From Chryseobacterium luquanense (GTDB lineage Bacteria > Bacteroidota > Bacteroidia > Flavobacteriales > Weeksellaceae), in contig NZ_JAOVZV010000021.1 of assembly GCF_026460945.1 (NCBI RefSeq), positions 1-64,000 of the forward strand: DNA of 64,000 nucleotides, read 5' to 3'. Made by a program: the position numbers and the translations under genes. Of this stretch, positions 33,657-41,248 are shown piece by piece. The notes beneath the pieces were generated by a model, which was not told where the DNA came from, ran no database searches, and saw nothing but the letters and a program-made list of their open reading frames with translations. How positions within the stretch are numbered: the stretch's first letter is position 1; every line of letters begins with the position of its first letter.

Positions 33657-34832
33657 ATGAGTAAGTTATTCATAGCAGTAGAAGTATTCCACGGAGCTGG
33701 AAGTCTCGAAGAATTAAAAAATATCAAAGGTAAAAAAGCAGTTTTGGTCACCGGAGGAAGCTCGATGAAAAAAAGCGGAACCTTGGACAAAGCCATCGCT
33801 TATCTGAACGAAGCAGGAATCGAAACCAAGATCTATGAAGGCGTAGAAGAAGACCCATCATCAGAAACTTGTTTTAAAGGAGCAGAATTGATGAAAGAAT
33901 TCCAGCCGGATTGGATCGTAGGAATTGGTGGTTGTTCAGCAATCGACGCAGCAAAAATGATGTGGGTTTTCTATGAATATCCTGATGCTGACTTTGAAGC
34001 GATGATCAAACCTTTCAGCGTTCCTACATTACGAAATAAAGCGAAATTCATCGCAATCCCATCGACAAGCGGAACAGGAACTGAAACGACAGGTCTTGCC
34101 GTAATCACAGACCGTGAAAAAGGCGTAAAATATCCGATTGTTTCTTACGAATTAACTCCCGATATTGCAATTATCGATGGTGAAATCTGCGCATCAATGC
34201 CGGCTCACGTTACATCAAACACAGGACTGGATGCTTTAACACATTGCGTGGAAGCGTATGTTTCTAACATCGACAACAATTTTGCAGATGCACTTTCTAA
34301 AGGTGGTTTGAAAATCGTTTTTGACAATCTGAAAGAAGCGGTACAAAATCCAAATAATATAACAGCCCGTCAGAATATGCACGATGCTTCTTTTATGGGA
34401 GGATTGGCTTTCAATAATGCTTGGTTAGGAATTGTACATTCATTATCTCACCAGGTTGGTGCTTTGTTTGGCGTTCCGCACGGTGCCTGTAACGCAATTT
34501 TTTTACCGAATGTCATCCGTTTCAACTCAAAAGAAAGCAGTCGTTTTCCAGATTTGGCAAAGGTAATTGGTAAAGAAACCACTGAAGAGTTAGCACAGGC
34601 GATTGAAACTCTGCGATCTGAAGTTAACAATCAATCTGCGATCAAAGAATTCGGAATTTCTCGTGAAGACTGGGATAAAAACCTGGATTTTATGGCAAAC
34701 AATGCATTCTTAGACCCTTGTACAGGTTTTAATCCTAGAAAACCAACCGTTGAGGAGTTGAAAGATATTTACAACGCCTGTTATGAAGGTCTTGTTTATT
34801 CAGAGGAAAAAGTCTTGAATGCTGCTTTGTAA
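33657..34832 (+). CDS. Iron-containing alcohol dehydrogenase
   Basis: A 391-residue group III (Fe-ADH) enzyme starting at ATG 33657 (MSKLFIAVEVFHGAG); the upstream ATG at 33621 overlaps the -7 box. The NAD site includes GIGGCSAIDAAKMMW and PSTSGTGTETTG. Metal ligands are in NTGLDALTHCVEAY (Asp, His) and HSLSHQVGALFGVPHGACNA (two His). It interconverts alcohols and aldehydes; closest in type to butanol dehydrogenases. It is preceded by an AraC-type gene and followed by a perfect terminator. Confidence 0.9.
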   Translation: MSKLFIAVEVFHGAGSLEELKNIKGKKAVLVTGGSSMKKSGTLDKAIAYLNEAGIETKIYEGVEEDPSSETCFKGAELMKEFQPDWIVGIGGCSAIDAAKMMWVFYEYPDADFEAMIKPFSVPTLRNKAKFIAIPSTSGTGTETTGLAVITDREKGVKYPIVSYELTPDIAIIDGEICASMPAHVTSNTGLDALTHCVEAYVSNIDNNFADALSKGGLKIVFDNLKEAVQNPNNITARQNMHDASFMGGLAFNNAWLGIVHSLSHQVGALFGVPHGACNAIFLPNVIRFNSKESSRFPDLAKVIGKETTEELAQAIETLRSEVNNQSAIKEFGISREDWDKNLDFMANNAFLDPCTGFNPRKPTVEELKDIYNACYEGLVYSEEKVLNAAL

Positions 34833-34861
34833 TTGAATTAAAGATAATGTTTTAAATTAAC

Positions 34862-34890
34862 AAAACCCTTAAACTAGTTTAAGGGTTTTT
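34862..34890. terminator. Perfect Rho-independent terminator
   Basis: AACCCTTAAACT is followed directly by its complement AGTTTAAGGGTT, with A-run before and T-run after, 30 bases after the Fe-ADH stop. The symmetry allows termination in both directions, but only the plus-strand gene is nearby. Confidence 0.9.
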
Positions 34891-34963
34891 CTTGTGCTAG
34901 TTTATGTCATTCAGAAATGTATTAAAACTAATTTTGTAATACTGAATTTTAGATATGATTTTT

Positions 34964-35641
34964 ATGAAATTAAGATTTGTAGCATTAGTAGTTTCTATTA
35001 TAATAACCACTTCCATTGTTTCCGCTCAAAAAATAAAACTTGAAGAATCAAATTTTACAGCGGTGCAAACTTCAGTTTCAATAGAAAAAATCGAAGGAAA
35101 GAAAGCGGTGAAAGTCATCAAGTCGAAAGCAGTTGTCAAAGATGATGAAGCAACCTATGCAAAAATCAATGATGTAAAATTCAAAGATGGAGTAATCGAG
35201 GTGGAAGTACTATCAAGACTGCTACCGGATGCGCCGGAGCACGCCAGAGGTTTTATCGGTCTGGCTTTTAGAATTAATGATGATAATTCAAAATTTGAAA
35301 GTATCTACATCAGACCTACCAACGGAATGGCCGATGACCAGCTGAGACGTAACAGAAGCATCCAGTATTTTTCTTATCCTGATTTTAAATTTACCGATTC
35401 AAGGAAATCAGCGCCAGGCGTTTACGAAACTTATGCCGATATGGCTTTGAACCGTTGGATAAAACTTAAAATTGAAGTGATAGGAGCCAAAGCAAAACTT
35501 TACATTGACAATGCAAAACAACCGAACCTGATTGTGAACGACCTTAAAATGGGTGCAGACCAAACTGGTTTTGTAGGGCTTTTCGTAGATATAGGAACGG
35601 AAGGATACTTTAGGAATTTGAAAATTTATCCGGTTCAATGA
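34964..35641 (+). CDS. Exported LamG/DUF1080-like protein
   Basis: A 225-residue protein from ATG 34964, with a signal peptide ending IVSAQ. The mature part is a concanavalin-type beta-sandwich: KDGVIEVEVLSRL, ARGFIGLAFRINDDNSKFESIYIRP, WIKLKIEVIGAKAKLYID, and TGFVGLFVDIGTEGYFRNLKIYP. This matches the 3-keto-disaccharide hydrolase/LamG-like family, but no catalytic assignment is possible. It is monocistronic, flanked by terminators on both sides. Confidence 0.75.
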   Translation: MKLRFVALVVSIIITTSIVSAQKIKLEESNFTAVQTSVSIEKIEGKKAVKVIKSKAVVKDDEATYAKINDVKFKDGVIEVEVLSRLLPDAPEHARGFIGLAFRINDDNSKFESIYIRPTNGMADDQLRRNRSIQYFSYPDFKFTDSRKSAPGVYETYADMALNRWIKLKIEVIGAKAKLYIDNAKQPNLIVNDLKMGADQTGFVGLFVDIGTEGYFRNLKIYPVQ

Positions 35642-35662
35642 TTTGAAGTCGGTTATAAAGAT

Positions 35663-35697
35663 ACAGGAACGATATTTAAATTGTTCCTGTTTTTTTA
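35663..35697. terminator. Terminator between convergent genes
   Basis: ACAGGAAC (35663-35670) pairs with GTTCCTGT (35683-35690) around a 12-base loop, followed by TTTTTTT. It separates the exported LamG-like gene (plus) from the hydrolase gene (minus). Confidence 0.85.
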
Positions 35698-35710
35698 TGT
35701 ATAATTAAGA

Positions 35711-36448
35711 TTATTTTGACTGATTAGAAAGCCATTTCACCACATCGCCAAACATCTGCTGATTGATAGTATGGTCTTCAGGATACTGATGAAACTCAGG
35801 CTGTAAACCTTTGCTGTGAAGATAATCTACAGCGTCTGTTGCATATCCGAACTTCAAAACCGAATCGTGTGTTCCGTGGGAAACAAAGATATTCAGTTTT
35901 TTCAGTCTTTCGTCTGATCCGATCAATGGTTTTACTTCCGAAAGCAATCTTCCGCTCATCACGGGGATTCCCTTTATTTTTTCAGGTTCCGTCAAAGCCA
36001 CGCTGTAACTCATAATTCCACCCTGACTGAATCCCATCAGATACACCTGCTCTTCATCAAAATCTTCCACATTTTTCAAATCATCGATGAACTGTATGAT
36101 TTCTTTTCTTGAATTTTCCGCCTGCTCCTCATTGATGATGGAGCGATCAGGCATAATCTGCGCCTGAAACCAAGCATAACTATTTGGTCTCAAAGTCAGC
36201 GGTCCTCTTGCAGAAACCACCAAAAAATTGTCTGGTAAAGCATCGGCGAAAGAAAACATATTCTGCTCATTGCTTCCAACACCGTGCATCAAAATGACCA
36301 ATGGCGTTTTGTCCGTTTTTATTTTGGGTTGTCTTACCAGATAATGTAAGCTCGGTTTTTTTTCTGTTGTTATCATTTTAAAACTTAAACTGATTAAAAT
36401 TATGGACGCTAAAAAAGCAAACGCCCAAACATATTTTGTTTTTATCAC
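35711..36448 (-). CDS. Phospholipase/carboxylesterase-type alpha/beta hydrolase
   Basis: A 245-residue protein with an N-terminal membrane anchor or signal (residues 5-24). It then has the lysophospholipase/carboxylesterase (YpfH-like) pattern: VILMHGVGSNEQN, nucleophile elbow GFSQGG, VSHGTHDSVLKFG (acid) and PEDHTINQQ (His). Its start overlaps the end of the YgiD-like gene by 4 bases (ATGA), so the two are translationally coupled. It is the last gene of the NTF2-like, YgiD-like, hydrolase operon. Confidence 0.8.
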   Translation of the reverse strand: MIKTKYVWAFAFLASIILISLSFKMITTEKKPSLHYLVRQPKIKTDKTPLVILMHGVGSNEQNMFSFADALPDNFLVVSARGPLTLRPNSYAWFQAQIMPDRSIINEEQAENSRKEIIQFIDDLKNVEDFDEEQVYLMGFSQGGIMSYSVALTEPEKIKGIPVMSGRLLSEVKPLIGSDERLKKLNIFVSHGTHDSVLKFGYATDAVDYLHSKGLQPEFHQYPEDHTINQQMFGDVVKWLSNQSK

Positions 36449-37335
36449 GCTTTATCGATTTTTACCGACATCATATTCAGTGAACCTGCCACCAGACCGT
36501 CATTGAAGATGGTTGCTTTTTCATCTTTTTCCTGCAATCCAAGCGTGTAGAGTAGTGGCAGATAATGCTCCGGCGTTGGGATAGACATTTGAACTTCTTT
36601 TCCCAGCTGGTCATATCTGATCAAGGATTGGTGGTCGCCAGCTGTGATTAGATTTTTCAACTTCTCATTCGCAGTTGTTGCCCAGTCAAAAGCATATCCT
36701 GGAACCATCATTTTGTCCCAAGCCGCCATTCTCAGATTGTGGACGGTATTTCCACTTCCGATAATCAAAACGCCTTTTCTTCTCAATGCTGAAAGTTCTT
36801 TTCCCAAAGCGTAATGATATTCGGGACCTTTGGTATAGTCCATACTCATTTCGATGACAGGAATATCTGCGTTGGGATAAAGAAATTTTACAACCGTCCA
36901 ACATCCGTGGTCAAGCCCCCAGTCTTCATTCAGTGTAACTTGTGTTGAAGTGATGAGTTTCTGTGTTTCCAAAGCCAAATCCGGACTTCCCGGCGCTGGA
37001 TATTGCACATCAAACAAAGCTTGAGGAAATCCTCCAAAATCGTGAATGGTCTGTGGCTGCTGCATTGCGGTCACAAATGTTCCTCTTGTTTCCCAGTGTG
37101 CAGAAATACAGAGGATTGCTCTCGGTTTCGGTAATGTCTTTGCGACAGCTTGGAAACCCTGCGTAAAGATGTTGTCATCAATTGCATTCATCGGAATTCC
37201 GTGTCCCAAAAAAAGTACCGGCATTCGTTCTGTGGGAGCTAGATTGTAAGTTAAACTGTGCAATGTATTGAGTTTCATCGCAGTGGCTCCAAGTGGTAAA
37301 AGTGTCATAGCTTTTAAAAAATCTTTTCTTTTCAT
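36445..37335 (-). CDS. ygiD: YgiD/LigB-type extradiol dioxygenase
   Basis: A 296-residue protein of the DODA/LigB family (4,5-DOPA extradiol dioxygenase; E. coli YgiD). Metal-ligand positions are visible: LGHGIPMNAI, SAHWE, LDHGCWT and SGNTVHNLRM. The first 20 residues (MKRKDFLKAMTLLPLGATA) look like a Tat-type or other export signal, unlike cytosolic YgiD, so it may act outside the cytoplasm. It is coupled to the hydrolase gene by a 4-base overlap and preceded by an NTF2-like gene 21 bases away. Confidence 0.85.
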   Translation of the reverse strand: MKRKDFLKAMTLLPLGATAMKLNTLHSLTYNLAPTERMPVLFLGHGIPMNAIDDNIFTQGFQAVAKTLPKPRAILCISAHWETRGTFVTAMQQPQTIHDFGGFPQALFDVQYPAPGSPDLALETQKLITSTQVTLNEDWGLDHGCWTVVKFLYPNADIPVIEMSMDYTKGPEYHYALGKELSALRRKGVLIIGSGNTVHNLRMAAWDKMMVPGYAFDWATTANEKLKNLITAGDHQSLIRYDQLGKEVQMSIPTPEHYLPLLYTLGLQEKDEKATIFNDGLVAGSLNMMSVKIDKA

Positions 37336-37356
37336 AAAAACCTGTTACCAGATTTG

Positions 37357-37923
37357 TTATTTGTTCACTATTTGATCCATATAAGACTTGTTGTCCCAGA
37401 ACAGATACTCTTCGCTCATTGTTCCGTCCGTGTTCCAGATTCCGATGGTTGCCATTGGAAGTTTGAATTTTTTTCCTGTTGGCTGGATGAATGTTCCGTC
37501 TCCAAGAGGCATTGGTTTGGTGAAAGTTCCTTCCATATAACCCATCACGGCAGTCATATTTCCGCTTCCCAATTTCAACGGGTGTTCTTTTATTCTTGTG
37601 TCCGGTGCGTAAACGAACATTGCGTCCAATGTTTTAATGTGCTGCTCAATTCCTTTTTCAGTATGTCCGTCCGGGAAATGTACCAAAATGTCTTTGGCGT
37701 GGCTTTCGTGAAGTCTTGTCCAGTCTCTGTTGCTGAAAACGGTGTAATCCAAAGTGTCGAAAGTAGCTAAGTTTTTAGCGATAATTTCGTTGGAAGCAGC
37801 TAATTCTTTAATTTGTTTTAAAGCTTTATCAGATTCAGCAGATTTTTTAGTTTGTGCGTTGGCTGTGAACATTGTTACGAATGCTGCAGCGATTAATCCT
37901 TTTGTTAAGAATGATGTTTTCAT
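37357..37923 (-). CDS. Exported SnoaL-like protein
   Basis: A 188-residue protein with a signal peptide (residues 1-23, ending TANAQ) and a SnoaL/ester-cyclase-like domain: NRDWTRLHESHAKDILVHFPDG, IEQHIKTLDAMFVYAPDTRIKEHP, GNMTAVMGYMEGTF and MATIGIWNTDGTMSEEYLFWDN. It is the first gene of a three-gene unit with the YgiD-like dioxygenase and the hydrolase, all probably extracytoplasmic. An AraC-type gene lies upstream on the same strand. Confidence 0.8.
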   Translation of the reverse strand: MKTSFLTKGLIAAAFVTMFTANAQTKKSAESDKALKQIKELAASNEIIAKNLATFDTLDYTVFSNRDWTRLHESHAKDILVHFPDGHTEKGIEQHIKTLDAMFVYAPDTRIKEHPLKLGSGNMTAVMGYMEGTFTKPMPLGDGTFIQPTGKKFKLPMATIGIWNTDGTMSEEYLFWDNKSYMDQIVNK

Positions 37924-38008
37924 TTTTTGTTTGTTTAAAAATTATGGTACAAATTTCCGAAACAAACGATATGAAGAGATAACACAATTCAGAAGAATAG
38001 TTGTGATT

Positions 38009-38839
38009 TTAGGAAATGATCTTTGCCATTTCTTTTCGGTACTCAGAAGGCGTGAAGCCAGATTTCTTTTTAAAAGCGTGTGTAAAATAGGTTTTTTCAT
38101 TAAAGCCAAGCTCATAGCCGATCTCCGCAATCGTCTTGTCAGTAGTAATTAGCAAGTTTTTAGCTTCGGTCAGTTTTCTGGTTTCAATGATCTCTGAAAC
38201 ACTCTGATGCAGAATATCCTGGCAAATAAGATTCAAGTTTCTGGTGCTCATAAAAAGTTTTTCTGCGTAGAAATTCACATCTTTTGCTTCCATAAAATAT
38301 TCATCCAAAAGTTTTAAAAAATTCTTGAACGTATTGCTCTGGATTTTTTTGGATTCATCATTATTAAGGTTAAGTTTTTTGCGTTCCGATTCTATAATGG
38401 TGAACAAGCTGCTAAGCAATTGACGGATCACGGACAAATCGGGATTGAGTTGATTGTATTCCTGAAAGATAATTTCACAAATTACATTTAAACGGTCAAA
38501 ACATTCATCCGTTTTCAAACAAATGTTCGCCTTATCGTGATAAGTAGAGTAGAGCTGAAAAACCGTATCAGCAATGAATTCGCTTTTAAAACGGATGGCC
38601 CAGATGTCACATTTTCCATCTTTTGCCAAAGGTCTTACGCGATGAACTTTGCCCTGTGCAATGAAGCTGACGAACGGGGCTTCCATTACCTGAGACTTGA
38701 AATCAATAAAATGTTCCAGCTGACCGGACTTTCCAATTAAGAGTTCTTCAAAATCGTGGTTGTGCGGTTCGTTGTCCAAGTGGCCGATTCTTTGGGATTC
38801 AGCTAGATCTATTTTGAACATTTTAAAAATGTCATTCAT
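38009..38839 (-). CDS. AraC-family transcriptional regulator
   Basis: A 276-residue protein. The N-terminal cupin half includes HNHDFEELLIGKSGQLEHFI and SFIAQGKVHRVRP. The C-terminal AraC domain includes FMSTRNLNLICQDILHQSVS, KTIAEIGYELGFNEKTYFTHAF and SGFTPSEYRKE. It lies 85 bases upstream of the SnoaL/YgiD/hydrolase operon in the same orientation and is a good candidate for its regulator, though no operator was recognised. Confidence 0.85.
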   Translation of the reverse strand: MNDIFKMFKIDLAESQRIGHLDNEPHNHDFEELLIGKSGQLEHFIDFKSQVMEAPFVSFIAQGKVHRVRPLAKDGKCDIWAIRFKSEFIADTVFQLYSTYHDKANICLKTDECFDRLNVICEIIFQEYNQLNPDLSVIRQLLSSLFTIIESERKKLNLNNDESKKIQSNTFKNFLKLLDEYFMEAKDVNFYAEKLFMSTRNLNLICQDILHQSVSEIIETRKLTEAKNLLITTDKTIAEIGYELGFNEKTYFTHAFKKKSGFTPSEYRKEMAKIIS

Positions 38840-39002
38840 TGTCTTAAATTAAACAATAAATTTAATGAAAATTTGTGCGACATCAATCAATAATTTTCGA
38901 CTTCGTCATCGTTAGATAACTGTCTGGATTGATACAATATTGGATGAATTTATCTTATATAATTTGCAGTATTAAAGCATTGTATTCTAGAATAGCGGTA
39001 TT

Positions 39003-39839
39003 TTAATTTGCCTTAAAATCAATTGTTGCTTTCATATTAATCACTTCTGTTGGAGAATATCCAAAATGTTTTTTGAAGGCAAACGAAAAGTGCGACAGGT
39101 TTTCAAATCCTGTTTCATAATACACATCTACAGGTTTTCTTTTTTTCTCGCTCAATTCATAATACGCAAGTTCTAAACGTTTTTGGGTCAGCCATTTTTG
39201 TGGCGTGGTTTTAAAAGCGATCTTAAAATCCTTTTTAAAGGTCGTCAGGCTTCTTCCGGTGAGATAAGCAAATTTTTCAATCGCCATATTGAACATAAAA
39301 TTCTTCTCCATAAAATCTGCAATACTGATCTTTCCGGGTTCAGAGAAATCAGAAAGAATACCGTCGATATTGTGATCGATGTTGCGAAGGATTGTCAGTA
39401 TTTCTTCTATTTTTAAGGCGGTTATTTTTTCAGGCAGTTCACTTTCCAATTCGAAATAGGGTATTATTGAGGAAAAAAAACTATCCAACAAACGATGTTT
39501 TTCAAAGTTGAGGATCTTCTGCTGATAATGTTCTGATGATCTGATGGGGTTTTTAGTAAAATAAGTCTTCAACCTCTCGGTAGTAAGGGTCATAACCACA
39601 GATTTGTAGTTTCTGCCATCTTTCGGATATTTGATCAGCGTACATAATTGATTTCTAGGGAATAGCACCATATCGCCAGATCCAAAAGTGTGTGTTTTAT
39701 CTGCCAAGATGATCTTCATCTCACCTGAGATGATCTTTACAAAAGAATGGTGCTCAAGGACAATTTCATCCTTGAAATATTTTTCCTCTATGCAGGCAAG
39801 AACGATCTCAGCATAGTTGTTTTGTTTTTTTTCTGCCAT
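39003..39839 (-). CDS. AraC-family transcriptional regulator
   Basis: A 278-residue protein from ATG 39839 (MAEKKQNNYAEIV). A longer frame back to 39911 would run through a TAAATTTG -7 box at 39855-39862, so the shorter start is preferred. Cupin half: HHSFVKIISGEMKIILADK, GSGDMVLFPRNQLCTLI. AraC half: FAYLTGRSLTTFKKDFKIAF, KPVDVYYETGFENLSHFSF and FGYSPTEVINMK. It is downstream of the SDR gene at 39938-40972, whose promoter carries AraC-style direct repeats. Confidence 0.82.
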   Translation of the reverse strand: MAEKKQNNYAEIVLACIEEKYFKDEIVLEHHSFVKIISGEMKIILADKTHTFGSGDMVLFPRNQLCTLIKYPKDGRNYKSVVMTLTTERLKTYFTKNPIRSSEHYQQKILNFEKHRLLDSFFSSIIPYFELESELPEKITALKIEEILTILRNIDHNIDGILSDFSEPGKISIADFMEKNFMFNMAIEKFAYLTGRSLTTFKKDFKIAFKTTPQKWLTQKRLELAYYELSEKKRKPVDVYYETGFENLSHFSFAFKKHFGYSPTEVINMKATIDFKAN

Positions 39840-39854
39840 AAACCTTAGATCTAT

Positions 39855-39862
39855 CAAATTTA
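39855..39862 (-). promoter_or_regulatory. -7 promoter box of the AraC-type gene
   Basis: On the minus strand TAAATTTG matches TAnnTTTG, about 15 bases before the preferred ATG at 39839, giving a very short leader. It argues against the upstream ATG at 39911. Confidence 0.5.
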
Positions 39863-39937
39863 CAAAAAACATATCAGAGCATTTTTTTGCCCTGATACGA
39901 TTTTGTTTCAACTTATGATGTACGTTTTTAGAATCTA

Positions 39938-40972
39938 TTAAATGATAAATTTAACGCCGGTCAAATTTTCGCTTAATAACCACAGATCCTTTGCCGATGC
40001 TTCATCCAGGGCATAATCTAGAACACCGGATAATTTTTTAATATCCGTCATTCTGTCTGCAAAATTTTCCTGGCTTTCATCTGTGGACTGATCTACTTCG
40101 GCGATATCGGAATTTTCGCAATAAACGCCTCCGATTTCATTCAAGTCCTGGCTGGTGGCTGCCCATACGGTTGTAGAAGCACCTTGAGAAATTGTTTTTA
40201 ATCCTTTCAACGCATCTCTTACAACGGCACCCTTCTCATCATATACACCTAACGCGGAAAGTTGTTCATCTGTAAGATGTCTTTTAAGGTCTGTTTCTAC
40301 AATGGCTCCGGGATGTAATGAATAAGCTCTTACACCATAATCTTTACCTCTGTTATCCAGCTCTACCGAGAACAGGATATTGGCAGTTTTGGACTGACCA
40401 TAACCCATCAAGCTTTCATATTCACGTTTTTCGAAGTTAGGATCTTCAAAATTGAACTTTGAATAATGGTGTCCCCAGGAAGAAACATTGATCACTCTTG
40501 CGCCATCGGCTTTAACCAAAGCTTTCCACAGTTTGGAAGTCAGTTGGAAATGACCGAGATGATTTGTTGATAATTGAGATTCATAACCACGACTGTCCCT
40601 TTGCAAAGGCACCCACATAATACCGGCGTTATTGATCAGAAGATGCAATGGTCTTTCAGATGACATAAATTTTTCTGCAAATGAATCTATGGATACTGGA
40701 TCCATAAGATCCATTGTTTCCAACTCCACATTAGCAATCCCAGCCAGATTATTCTTCGCTTTTTCCGCATCTCTTGCCGGGACGATCACCGTTGCTCCGG
40801 CAGATGTCAATGCTTTAACGGTTTCTAGTCCTATCCCTGCATAACCACCAGTGACGATAGCGATTTTCCCGGTAAGATCAATTCCTTTGATAACTTCCAT
40901 TGAAGTTGAAGCCCCATTAAATCCAGAGTTGATCGGTTGCTGTAATGCACCTTGATAATTGTTGTTTGACAT
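39938..40972 (-). CDS. Short-chain dehydrogenase (retinol-dehydrogenase-like)
   Basis: A 344-residue SDR, longer than classical members. It has VTGGYAGIGLETVKAL (residues about 38-53), NNAGIMW, INVSSWGHHYSKF, and YGQSKTANILFSVEL (catalytic Tyr/Lys). The shape matches WW-oxidoreductase/retinol-dehydrogenase-like SDRs, with an extended C-terminus (DEASAKDLWLLSENLTGVKF). NAD(P)-dependent; substrate unknown. Its promoter at 40994 with upstream direct repeats suggests AraC-type activation, possibly by the next gene's product. Confidence 0.85.
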   Translation of the reverse strand: MSNNNYQGALQQPINSGFNGASTSMEVIKGIDLTGKIAIVTGGYAGIGLETVKALTSAGATVIVPARDAEKAKNNLAGIANVELETMDLMDPVSIDSFAEKFMSSERPLHLLINNAGIMWVPLQRDSRGYESQLSTNHLGHFQLTSKLWKALVKADGARVINVSSWGHHYSKFNFEDPNFEKREYESLMGYGQSKTANILFSVELDNRGKDYGVRAYSLHPGAIVETDLKRHLTDEQLSALGVYDEKGAVVRDALKGLKTISQGASTTVWAATSQDLNEIGGVYCENSDIAEVDQSTDESQENFADRMTDIKKLSGVLDYALDEASAKDLWLLSENLTGVKFII

Positions 40973-40993
40973 ATAAATCTTTTTTTGTTAGGA

Positions 40994-41060
40994 CAAATTT
41001 AGAGTCATCTGTAAAGATTCACTTTGTTTATAAGTCGTGTTTTACTTTGTTTATAGGTCG
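40994..41060 (-). promoter_or_regulatory. Activator-type promoter: -7 box and two direct repeats
   Basis: On the minus strand TAAATTTG (40994-41001) matches the -7 consensus for the SDR gene starting at 40972. Upstream are two direct repeats, plus-strand ACTTTGTTTATAAGTCG (41021-41037) and ACTTTGTTTATAGGTCG (41044-41060). They differ at one base and are spaced 23 bp, about two helical turns. No -33 TTG is present. This is the layout expected for an AraC-family activator site. Confidence 0.6.
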
Positions 41061-41248
41061 CGATATTTATTTATTTTAGTTTGGTGCTATGGTTTTAAGA
41101 ATCTTAATGATTTAATGTACTATTTTATACAATGTGGTCAAATGTCATTAAGTCGTTTGAAAGAAAACGAACTGCAATTATTTAATTAAAGTTCCATTGA
41201 TAAATATTTTAATAAAGAGTATTTTTTTAGTTCAGGTTTAAGATTAGA

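Noticed and set aside
34862..34890. Perfect palindrome as a regulator site
   Set aside because: The A-run/T-run flanks and position just after a stop codon fit a Rho-independent terminator better.
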